Shown: piece by piece, positions 1 through 7,186 of the stretch
Position numbering within the stretch: the first letter of the stretch is position 1
Layout of the letters: the number at the start of each line of letters is the position of its first letter
From: Roseburia sp. CAG:303
GTDB taxonomy: Bacteria > Bacillota > Clostridia > Lachnospirales > Lachnospiraceae
Assembly: GCA_000437755.1 (NCBI GenBank)
Contig: FR900109.1
Coordinates: 1-34,558, forward strand
Direction of reading: 5' to 3'
Length of the DNA: 34,558 nt
Notes under the pieces: model-generated
The model's input: the letters and a program-made list of their open reading frames with translations, nothing else
Told to the model about the DNA's origin: nothing
Database searches by the model: none
Position numbers and translations under genes: made by a program

Positions 1-24
1 ATTTGCATATACAATAAACATAGA

Positions 25-53
25 TTGTAAGTTTTGTAATTAACTAAAATAAT
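25..53 (+). promoter_or_regulatory. Putative sigma-A promoter for the aldo/keto reductase gene
   Basis: A -35 like TTGTAA (25-30) lies 17 bp upstream of AATAAT (48-53). The -10 matches the consensus at 5 of 6 bases. The ribosome binding site AAAGGAG (63-69) follows, 6 bases before the ATG at 76. The region is AT-rich, so chance matches are likely. Confidence 0.4.
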
Positions 54-75
54 ATGATTCAGAAAGGAGTCTGGA

Positions 76-1038
76 ATGAAGTATCGTGTTTTGGATGGGA
101 TCGGAAAGAAATCATCTGTATTTGTGTATGGAACGGGGAATAGTAAGATTATGGGCGAGGATGAGGGGCTTGCCTGTGAATGTCTGGACATGGCATGGCA
201 GGCAGGATTCACGATGTTTGACAGTGCACATATTTACGGAAATGCGGAGCGGAATGTGGGAAAGTGGATGGAGAAAAGAGGACTTAGGGAGAAAGCGGTG
301 ATTCTTACCAAAGGGTGCAATCCGGGAATGAAAGGGTCTGCGGATGTGATGACACCGGAACTTATCCGAAATCAGGTGGAAGAGTCCCTGGACAGGCTGC
401 GGACGGACTGCATTGATTTGTATATTTTGCACCGGGATCAGCCGGATATGCCGGTAGAACCGGTTGTCGAAGTGCTGAATGAACTGAAGGAAGCAGGAAA
501 GATAAAACGGTTTGGCGGTTCTAACTGGACAGTGGAGCGGGTGAAAGAACTGAATGAATATGCGGCGAAACATCAGATGGAAGGATTTACTGCGGTAAGT
601 CCGTGTTTCAATATGATGGATCATGCAGAAGATCCGTGGGGAGGAAGTGTCTGCATTAATGGAGAACAGGGAGAAGAAGCGAGAAAATATTACAGGGAGA
701 ATCAGATTCCTGTGTTTGCGTATTCTTCCCTTGCAAGAGGATTTTTATCCGGAAGATACCGCACAGATGGCAGGAAACGGATGGAAGAATGTATCATGCA
801 GGCTGCGATACAGGAATACAATTCCCCGGAAAACATCGAAAAGCTGAGAAAAGCAGAGATTCTTGCACAGAAAAAGAGCTGCGGTGTGTCAGAGATTGCA
901 CTTGCATGGCTGCTGCACCAGAAAGAGGAAGTGTTTCCGATTGTCAGTCCATCTACAAGAGAGCATATGAAAGAAAATGCAAAGGCTTTTTCGGTGAAAC
1001 TTACGGAAGATGAACTGAAATGGATGGCAATTATCTGA
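76..1038 (+). CDS. Aldo/keto reductase family oxidoreductase
   Basis: A 320-residue TIM-barrel NAD(P)H-dependent carbonyl reductase, probably cytosolic. The aldo/keto reductase catalytic tetrad is visible: Asp49 and Tyr54 (FDSAHIYG), Lys79 (ILTKG) and His119 (LYILHRD). The C-terminal part carries the usual family pattern of alternating helix and cofactor-binding loop (FPIVSPSTREH, about residues 296-306), where the phosphate of NADPH is normally held. The start is supported by AAAGGAG at 63-69. The natural substrate cannot be told from sequence. The gene appears to be a single transcription unit, because the next gene has its own extended -10 promoter overlapping this gene's 3' end. Family assignment is secure; the physiological role is not. 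Confidence 0.9.
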   Translation: MKYRVLDGIGKKSSVFVYGTGNSKIMGEDEGLACECLDMAWQAGFTMFDSAHIYGNAERNVGKWMEKRGLREKAVILTKGCNPGMKGSADVMTPELIRNQVEESLDRLRTDCIDLYILHRDQPDMPVEPVVEVLNELKEAGKIKRFGGSNWTVERVKELNEYAAKHQMEGFTAVSPCFNMMDHAEDPWGGSVCINGEQGEEARKYYRENQIPVFAYSSLARGFLSGRYRTDGRKRMEECIMQAAIQEYNSPENIEKLRKAEILAQKKSCGVSEIALAWLLHQKEEVFPIVSPSTREHMKENAKAFSVKLTEDELKWMAII

Positions 1039-1053
1039 GCATTGTGTTATAAT
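1025..1053 (+). promoter_or_regulatory. Putative extended -10 promoter for the aminopeptidase operon
   Basis: A perfect TATAAT at 1048-1053 is preceded by TGT, giving an extended -10 (TGnTATAAT). The -35 region (TGGCAA, 1025-1030, 17-bp spacing) is weak and lies inside the 3' end of the aldo/keto reductase gene. It sits 36 bases before the ATG at 1090. Confidence 0.5.
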
Positions 1054-1089
1054 AAAATAGCATAAATTTAATTTCAAGGAGGTTTTACG

Positions 1090-2475
1090 ATGGAAAGAGA
1101 GAATGCCTGGAAGAAATATTCAGAGGAACAGGTTGCAGAACTGGAAGAAGTGAGTGCTGCGTACCGGAAGTTTCTCGATAAAGGAAAGACAGAGAGAGAA
1201 TGTGTCAAAGAGATAGTAAAGCTTGCCCAGAAGGCAGGATATAAGGATATAGAAAAGATTATTTCCAAAGATAAGAAATTAAAAGCCGGAGATAAGGTGT
1301 ATGCCGTAAATATGAAGAAATCCGTGGCTTTATTCCAGATTGGAAAAACACCGATGGAACAGGGAATGAATATCCTGGGTGCACATATTGATTCCCCGAG
1401 ACTGGATGTAAAACAGAATCCATTGTATGAAGATACGGATTTTGCCTATATGGATACCCATTATTATGGTGGAATCAAGAAATATCAGTGGGTGGCACTT
1501 CCACTTGCCATTCATGGTGTAATTGTAAAGAAAGACGGCAGCACGGCAGAGGTTGTTATCGGGGAAGATGAAAATGATCCGGTATTATGCATTACCGATC
1601 TGCTGATTCATTTATCCGGTGAACAGCTCGAGAAAAAGGCTGCCAAGGTAATCGAGGGCGAACAGCTTGACATTCTGGTGGGAAGCAGACCACTGGCAGG
1701 AACGGAGAAAGAGAGCGTCAAGGCAAATATCCTGAAACTCTTAGAAGATAAGTACCAGATCACAGAGGAAGATTTCCTCTCCGCAGAATTGGAGATTGTA
1801 CCGGCAGGAAAAGCAAAGAATTCGGGAATTGATTCCAGCATGATTATGGCATACGGACAGGATGACAGGGTGTGTGCATATACTTCCCTTGCCGCCATGT
1901 TAGAAGTAGAAGATCCGGAGCGGACAACCTGCTGTCTGCTTGTGGACAAAGAAGAGATCGGAAGTGTGGGAGCAACTGGTATGCAGTCAAGATTTTTTGA
2001 AAATGTAACTGCAGAAGTAATGGAAAGAACTGGAAAATACAGTGAATTACTGCTTCGCAGATGCCTGGCAAATTCCAGTATGCTCTCATCCGATGTAAGT
2101 GCGGCATTTGATCCGTTGTTTGCAGGAAGTTTTGAAAAGAAAAATGCAGCATATTTCGGCAGAGGAATGGTATTTAACAAATTTACCGGCGCAAGAGGAA
2201 AATCCGGCTCTAACGATGCCAATGCAGAATATTTTGCAAAGATCCGCAGGGTTATGGATGATGCAGGTGTTGCCTTCCAGACAGCAGAACTGGGAAAAGT
2301 AGACCAGGGCGGCGGTGGAACGATCGCATATATACTTGCATTATACGGTATGGAAGTCATAGACTGCGGTGTGGCAGTGTTAAATATGCATGCACCATGG
2401 GAACTTACAAGTAAGGCAGATATCTACGAAACTAAGAAAGGATATGAAGCATTCTTAAAGAATGTCCAGGATTAA
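1090..2475 (+). CDS. apeA: M18 family zinc aminopeptidase (aspartyl aminopeptidase-like)
   Basis: A 461-residue M18 metallo-aminopeptidase, which removes N-terminal (often acidic) residues from peptides in the cytosol. Dinuclear zinc ligands expected for the family are present: His99 in GAHIDSPRLD, Asp259 in QDDR, the Glu288-Glu289 pair in DKEEIGS, an Asp in SSDVSAAFD, and His434 in NMHAPWELTSK. The length matches bacterial M18 enzymes. The start has a textbook AAGGAGG at 1076-1082. It is the first gene of a tightly packed set with the UDPGP-family enzyme, nadE and a membrane protein, so the four are probably co-transcribed. The symbol follows usual practice for M18 enzymes in clostridia; substrate preference is inferred from family only. 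Confidence 0.9.
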   Translation: MERENAWKKYSEEQVAELEEVSAAYRKFLDKGKTERECVKEIVKLAQKAGYKDIEKIISKDKKLKAGDKVYAVNMKKSVALFQIGKTPMEQGMNILGAHIDSPRLDVKQNPLYEDTDFAYMDTHYYGGIKKYQWVALPLAIHGVIVKKDGSTAEVVIGEDENDPVLCITDLLIHLSGEQLEKKAAKVIEGEQLDILVGSRPLAGTEKESVKANILKLLEDKYQITEEDFLSAELEIVPAGKAKNSGIDSSMIMAYGQDDRVCAYTSLAAMLEVEDPERTTCCLLVDKEEIGSVGATGMQSRFFENVTAEVMERTGKYSELLLRRCLANSSMLSSDVSAAFDPLFAGSFEKKNAAYFGRGMVFNKFTGARGKSGSNDANAEYFAKIRRVMDDAGVAFQTAELGKVDQGGGGTIAYILALYGMEVIDCGVAVLNMHAPWELTSKADIYETKKGYEAFLKNVQD

Positions 2476-2476
2476 C

Positions 2477-3703
2477 ATGAATTACGAAGAAGCAAAGAAA
2501 AAAGTACAGCAGTATGGGCAGGAGCATGTACTGAGATACTATGAGGAACTGGATAAGGCAGATCAGGAGGAACTGTTAAAGCAGATAGAAGAAACGGATA
2601 TGTCCGTATTATCCCTGTGTACGCACAAAGAAGATCTTCCGGAAAAAGGAGTGATTACACCGCTGGCAGCCATGCAGCTGGACGAAATCGAAGCAGAGAA
2701 GGAAACTTACCGCAATGCAGGCACAAAAGCCATCCGCGACGGAAAAGTCGGGGCAGTGCTTCTTGCCGGCGGCATGGGAACAAGACTTGGTTCGGATGAT
2801 CCAAAAGGAATGTATAATATCGGAATCACAAAAAATGTCTATATATTTGAACGGCTAATCGGCAATCTGATGGATGTGGTGAATCAGACCGGAAGCTATA
2901 TTCATCTCTTTGTCATGACCAGTGAGAAAAACCACGATAAGACCGTGGACTTTTTTGAAAAAATGAATTATTTTGGTTACGACAGGGATTATGTCGTATT
3001 TTTCAAACAGGAGATGGCACCTGCGGCTGATTATAACGGAAAAATTTATATGGAAACAAAGAGCAGAATGGCAACGTCCCCAAATGGAAACGGCGGATGG
3101 TTTACCTCCATGGCAAAATCAGGTGTGCTTGATATTATCCATGAAAATGGAATCGAATATTTAAATGTATTTGCCGTGGATAATGTGTTGCAGAGAATTG
3201 CAGATCCGGTATTCCTCGGAGCGGTTCTGGCAAAGGGCTGTGCCGTTGGTTCAAAAGTTGTTAAAAAGGCAGCTCCGGATGAAAAAGTCGGGGTTATGTG
3301 CTTAGAAGACGGAAAGCCATCCATCGTGGAATACTATGAGCTGACGGACGAAATGCGGGATGCCAGGGACAAAGACGGCAATCCTGCATATAATTTCGGA
3401 GTTATTTTAAATTATCTGTTCCGTGTCCGGGATCTCGAAGAGATTATGGAGAAGCATATGCCGCTGCATATTGTGGAAAAGAAGATTCCGTACATGGATG
3501 AAGCCGGAAATTTTGTGAAGCCGGAAGAACCAAACGGTTACAAATTTGAGACACTGGTTCTGGATATGATTCATCTCATGGATAACTGTCTTCCGTTTGA
3601 AGTTATCAGAAACAGGGAGTTTGCTCCGATTAAGAATAAGACAGGAGTGGATTCCGTAGACACGGCAAGAGCATTGTTAAAAGAAAATGGAGTCGAATTA
3701 TAA
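2477..3703 (+). CDS. UDPGP-family UTP:sugar-1-phosphate uridylyltransferase (UAP1-like)
   Basis: About 408 residues. It transfers UMP from UTP to a sugar 1-phosphate, most likely N-acetylglucosamine 1-phosphate or glucose/galactose 1-phosphate, making a UDP-sugar for wall or polysaccharide synthesis. The nucleotide-binding signature AGGMGTRLG followed by PKG is at residues 97-105. Downstream SPNGNGGWF, the VDN...ADPVFLG block and SKVVKKAAPDEKVGV match the eukaryotic-type UDP-GlcNAc pyrophosphorylase group rather than bacterial GlmU. An upstream in-frame ATG at 2462 overlaps the aminopeptidase gene but lacks a good ribosome binding site. The ATG at 2477 has CCAGGA about 5 bases upstream and starts just after the previous stop. 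Which sugar is used cannot be decided from sequence. Confidence 0.85.
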   Translation: MNYEEAKKKVQQYGQEHVLRYYEELDKADQEELLKQIEETDMSVLSLCTHKEDLPEKGVITPLAAMQLDEIEAEKETYRNAGTKAIRDGKVGAVLLAGGMGTRLGSDDPKGMYNIGITKNVYIFERLIGNLMDVVNQTGSYIHLFVMTSEKNHDKTVDFFEKMNYFGYDRDYVVFFKQEMAPAADYNGKIYMETKSRMATSPNGNGGWFTSMAKSGVLDIIHENGIEYLNVFAVDNVLQRIADPVFLGAVLAKGCAVGSKVVKKAAPDEKVGVMCLEDGKPSIVEYYELTDEMRDARDKDGNPAYNFGVILNYLFRVRDLEEIMEKHMPLHIVEKKIPYMDEAGNFVKPEEPNGYKFETLVLDMIHLMDNCLPFEVIRNREFAPIKNKTGVDSVDTARALLKENGVEL

Positions 3704-3704
3704 T

Positions 3705-5663
3705 ATGAATTATGGATTTGTCAGGGTGGGAGCATTTACACCGAAGATAAAAGTTGCGGATACACAGGCAAATACAGCCGAAATCAAAAAATTAATCGAT
3801 CAGGCGGAAAAAGAACATACCGCACTGGCAGTATTTCCAGAGTTATGTATCACCGGTTATACCTGCGGAGATCTGTTTTTACAGTCCAGACTGTTGAACA
3901 GTTCCAGGGAAGCACTGGAAGAACTGGCAGAATATACCGGGGATAAGTCTGTCACGGCGGTAGTCGGTCTGCCATTCTGCCACGAAGGAAAATTATACAA
4001 TGTGGCTGCTGTTCTTTCCGGCGGCACGGTAAAAGGAATCGTGCCGAAGAAGAACCTTCCAAATTACGGCGAATTTTATGAAGTAAGACATTTCCACCCT
4101 GGATTTGAGCAGGTAAGAATGATTCCGTTTGGAACATATGAGGTGCCGTTTGGAATGAATCAGATCTTTTGCATGGGTGGAGATATCAGCTTCGCAGTGG
4201 AAATCTGTGAGGATCTGTGGGTGCCGTTATCACCGGGAATCCGGCATGCACTTGCAGGGGCGATGATTCTTGTAAACCTTTCAGCAGGCGATGAAACCAC
4301 TGGAAAGGCAGCATATCGCAGAAGTCTGGTATCGTCCCGGTCGGCTTCCCTGATCTGCGGATATGTCTATGCTTCCGCTGGTGATGGAGAATCAACGACC
4401 GATATGGTATTTTCCGGACATAACCTGATCGCAGAGAATGGAAATATGCTGGCAGAGTCAAAGCGGTTCTGCAACCAGTCCGTCCTTGCGGATATGGATG
4501 TGGAAAGACTGGTAAACGAACGAAGAAGAATGACCACATATCCGGGAAATGAAGAGGATACCTATGGTTCAAGACAGGCATACCATTTTGTAGAGCTTTC
4601 TGCAGTGTCGGAGAACCAGCCGGAGAAACTGCTCCATTTTGTGGATAAAATGCCATTTGTGCCTTCCGATACGGCAAACCGTGAGAAACGCTGTGAGGAA
4701 ATTCTCATGATTCAGGCGATGGGACTGAAGAAAAGACTGGAGCACACGAACTGCCGCAGTGCAGTGATCGGTATTTCCGGAGGACTTGATTCCACCCTGG
4801 CACTTCTTGTTACTGCAAGGGCATTTGATCTGCTCGGACTGGACAGAAAAGGCATCCTTGCCGTTACCATGCCGGGATTTGGAACAACGGACAGAACCTA
4901 TGACAATGCACGGAAGCTGATTCACCAGATGGGTGCGGAATTGAAGGAAATCAATATCAGCAAAGCGGTGCGGCTGCATTTTGAGGAAATCGGGCAGGAT
5001 GAAAGTGTCCATGATGTTACTTACGAAAATGCACAGGCAAGACAGCGTACCCTTCTGCTGATGGATTTGGCGAACAAAACCGGAGGTATGGTAATCGGAA
5101 CGGGGGATTTGTCCGAACTGGCACTCGGCTGGGCAACCTACAATGGGGATCATATGTCGATGTATGCGGTAAATTCTTCCGTGCCAAAGACACTGGTGCG
5201 TTATCTTGTGCAATATGATGCGGACACAAGTGAGAGCGAAGAGCTGAAAAATACCCTGTATGATATCTTAAATACGCCGGTAAGTCCGGAACTTCTGCCG
5301 CCGGATGAGAGCGGAACGATCGCACAGAAAACAGAAGATCTGGTAGGCCCATATGAATTACATGATTTCTTTTTATACAATATCCTGAGAAATAATTTTG
5401 CTCCGGCTAAGATTTTTTATCTGGCTGGAATTGCATTTGACGGGCTTTATGAGCAGGAAGTCATTATGAAATGGCTGAAGGTATTTTACCGGAGATTTTT
5501 TGCACAGCAGTTTAAACGCTCCTGTATTCCGGATGGTGTAAAGGTAGGTAGTGTTACGGTATCCCCACGCGGTGACTGGAGAATGCCGAGTGATGCCTGT
5601 GCTGCAATCTGGCTGGAAGAATTGCAGGAGATAGAAAATAACAGTGTTATAAATAGGAGATAA
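3705..5663 (+). CDS. nadE: Glutamine-dependent NAD+ synthetase
   Basis: About 652 residues, two-domain enzyme that amidates nicotinic acid adenine dinucleotide to NAD+ using glutamine-derived ammonia. The N-terminal nitrilase-type glutaminase domain shows its triad: Glu46 (FPELCITGY), Lys115 (VPKKNLPNYGE) and Cys168 (EICEDLW). The C-terminal synthetase domain has the ATP pyrophosphatase loop GISGGLDST around residues 356-364 and GTGDLSELALGW further on. The reading frame opens at ATG 3687 inside the preceding gene, but MNYGFVRVGAF at 3705 is the family N-terminus and lies just past the upstream stop. GGAG at 3689-3692 is a rather distant ribosome binding site, suggesting translational coupling. 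Length is normal for the glutamine-dependent class. Confidence 0.95.
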   Translation: MNYGFVRVGAFTPKIKVADTQANTAEIKKLIDQAEKEHTALAVFPELCITGYTCGDLFLQSRLLNSSREALEELAEYTGDKSVTAVVGLPFCHEGKLYNVAAVLSGGTVKGIVPKKNLPNYGEFYEVRHFHPGFEQVRMIPFGTYEVPFGMNQIFCMGGDISFAVEICEDLWVPLSPGIRHALAGAMILVNLSAGDETTGKAAYRRSLVSSRSASLICGYVYASAGDGESTTDMVFSGHNLIAENGNMLAESKRFCNQSVLADMDVERLVNERRRMTTYPGNEEDTYGSRQAYHFVELSAVSENQPEKLLHFVDKMPFVPSDTANREKRCEEILMIQAMGLKKRLEHTNCRSAVIGISGGLDSTLALLVTARAFDLLGLDRKGILAVTMPGFGTTDRTYDNARKLIHQMGAELKEINISKAVRLHFEEIGQDESVHDVTYENAQARQRTLLLMDLANKTGGMVIGTGDLSELALGWATYNGDHMSMYAVNSSVPKTLVRYLVQYDADTSESEELKNTLYDILNTPVSPELLPPDESGTIAQKTEDLVGPYELHDFFLYNILRNNFAPAKIFYLAGIAFDGLYEQEVIMKWLKVFYRRFFAQQFKRSCIPDGVKVGSVTVSPRGDWRMPSDACAAIWLEELQEIENNSVINRR

Positions 5664-5669
5664 ATTCAG

Positions 5670-6641
5670 ATGAATCGAATAGAAATGAGAAATTATTACC
5701 GGAAATGTGCCGGATATCTGGGAATGATGGGGGCAATTCTGATGTTTACCCTGTCCTGCCTTGCCATCTACATTTCTGATTTTAGTGAAATAAATGGTGT
5801 GGAAGAAGGAACTGGGGTAGTTATGTTAAACTGCCTGTATCTTATCTTCACTGTCGGTATCGTTTTTTCCATCATTACCGTGATTGCAGGAATCATCGCG
5901 GTAAAGGGAAATGGTGAAGGAATATTTGGATTTTCCGGATTTACCGCAGTCATTGATTTTATCATAGGTATACTTGGAACGATAACAGCCGTCTATGTCC
6001 TGAGAAATAAGGAGATGGAGTGGACTTCGGAACGAAGAGCCGTTTTGATTGTCTATCTGGTCATGGGAATCCTGCTGGTTCTTTTCTGCATTGCAGATTT
6101 CCTGTATAGCCGCAATGGCAAATTCTACTATGACAGGGGAAGCCATCTGGCAAAGGATGTACCGCAGATAGATTCCGGAAGACCGGCAAGAGTCCAGTTT
6201 GGCATTGTACTGGGCTGTTCCTCTGTTATGAATGCGGGAATTGCGTCATTATCCCTGTATTATTGCAATATGATCCGGTATTTTGACCGTACCATGGTAG
6301 AACATAATGCAGGATTTACACGGATTTACCAGGTGTTGTTTTTTGCAGGAATCTTCATCGTGGCACAGAGCCTTGTGATCTGCCTGCTGCACTGGATTCT
6401 GAACAGGGAGAGTATTCTGAAGGCAGGATTTATTACTGTGCTTGAAAATGTACTGTATCTTGCCATATTTATTATTCTGTCCGCCGTGGCTATGACAAAA
6501 GATTTTGTAAAGTCCCAGTGTCCGGATGTGGGATATATTATCTTCTCCTTCATTCTGGCAGTGATTTCATTTTGTTACCTGTCTGCCGCATGGAAAAAGA
6601 CGGCATGTGTCAGGGGAAAAAAGACAAAAGAAGAAGTATAG
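5670..6641 (+). CDS. Polytopic membrane protein of unknown function (about 8 TM)
   Basis: A 323-residue integral membrane protein that I do not recognise. Hydrophobic stretches suggest eight membrane segments near residues 14-34, 48-76, 85-110, 122-145, 174-197, 217-242, 251-273 and 285-309, with a basic C-terminal tail (KKTACVRGKKTKEE). No catalytic or transport motif is obvious, and the layout (two groups of four helices separated by a charged loop near residues 146-172) may reflect an internal 4+4 arrangement. The ribosome binding site GGAGA at 5656-5660 sits in the last codons of nadE, so translation is probably coupled to nadE. It ends directly at a strong terminator, making it the last gene of the aminopeptidase-nadE unit. 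Confidence 0.75.
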   Translation: MNRIEMRNYYRKCAGYLGMMGAILMFTLSCLAIYISDFSEINGVEEGTGVVMLNCLYLIFTVGIVFSIITVIAGIIAVKGNGEGIFGFSGFTAVIDFIIGILGTITAVYVLRNKEMEWTSERRAVLIVYLVMGILLVLFCIADFLYSRNGKFYYDRGSHLAKDVPQIDSGRPARVQFGIVLGCSSVMNAGIASLSLYYCNMIRYFDRTMVEHNAGFTRIYQVLFFAGIFIVAQSLVICLLHWILNRESILKAGFITVLENVLYLAIFIILSAVAMTKDFVKSQCPDVGYIIFSFILAVISFCYLSAAWKKTACVRGKKTKEEV

Positions 6642-6683
6642 AACAAAGATAAAAGCCGGCAACAGCCGGCTTTTATCTTTGTT
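6642..6683. terminator. Perfect 19-bp bidirectional terminator
   Basis: The arm 6642-6660 (AACAAAGATAAAAGCCGGC) and the arm 6665-6683 are exact reverse complements around the loop AACA. A GC-rich core is flanked by A-rich and T-rich outer parts, so it can work in both directions for the convergent genes on either side. The plus-strand stop (6639-6641) abuts the hairpin, while the last three codons and stop of the minus-strand gene (6673-6684) lie inside its right arm. Confidence 0.9.
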
Positions 6684-7110
6684 TTGCCTTTGAAAGTGCG
6701 GTATCGATGGCCTGAACCAGTACGGAAGCGGTGTATTCATTATCTGAATCAAAGGAAAGTCCGGAAAGATTCTGGTTTGCAATTATGGAGGTTTCAATGT
6801 CTTTCAGGGAGGGTTTGAGAAGCGGATACATGGCGGCGACGGTTTCATCCAGGTTTACCAGGTCAATACTCTTTATGTAATTGTCATCCACGGAAACGCA
6901 CACTTCCACAGGGACACTTCCAAGCACAATCGATGCTGTATAGGATCCGGAGTTGTAAGTACCGGTTTCATCTGTTTTACTTTCTTTGTTTTTATCGGGA
7001 AGAAACATGAATATAAGCAGAAAAATAAGCACGATGGCTACTATGATAAATATGGCTGTATATAGAACTTCTTTTAACTGAAGAACCATAATTTTTGGAG
7101 TGGATTGCAT
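6673..7110 (-). CDS. Small membrane-anchored protein with weak FMN-binding-like domain
   Basis: A 145-residue protein and the only clear minus-strand gene here. One N-terminal membrane anchor (about residues 15-37, rich in I, V, L and F) is followed by a short charged, Ser/Thr-containing linker (residues 39-55) and an extracytoplasmic domain. That domain runs GSYTASIVLGSVPVEVCVSV, then IKSIDLVNLDETVAAMYPLLKPSL, and ends EYTASVLVQAIDTALSKA. The pattern loosely resembles FMN_bind domains, where a Thr in a S-G-A-T-x-S motif carries covalent FMN, but the motif is degenerate here. The start has GGAGG (minus strand, 7115-7119) close upstream. It is divergent from addB and convergent with the nadE unit. 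Function is unknown. Confidence 0.7.
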   Translation of the reverse strand: MQSTPKIMVLQLKEVLYTAIFIIVAIVLIFLLIFMFLPDKNKESKTDETGTYNSGSYTASIVLGSVPVEVCVSVDDNYIKSIDLVNLDETVAAMYPLLKPSLKDIETSIIANQNLSGLSFDSDNEYTASVLVQAIDTALSKAKQR

Positions 7111-7151
7111 ATTACCTCCGAATCAGGATACCTTTATACTTCATTCTATGT

Positions 7152-7157
7152 TATAAT
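7152..7157 (+). promoter_or_regulatory. Putative -10 element of the addBA promoter
   Basis: A perfect TATAAT lies 24 bases upstream of the addB ribosome binding site in the 73-bp divergent intergenic region. I see no good -35 at the expected distance, so only the -10 is claimed. The minus-strand gene must use a promoter in the same short region. Confidence 0.45.
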
Positions 7158-7186
7158 AAAGTTATATATGACAACAGGAGGCAATG

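Noticed and set aside
1608..2360. Minus-strand open frame of 250 residues over the aminopeptidase gene
   Set aside because: It mirrors the conserved M18 coding sequence and has the Ser/Ala/Pro-rich make-up of a shadow frame.
4569..5213. Minus-strand open frame of 214 residues over nadE
   Set aside because: It is antisense to the ATP pyrophosphatase domain and lacks a ribosome binding site or motif.
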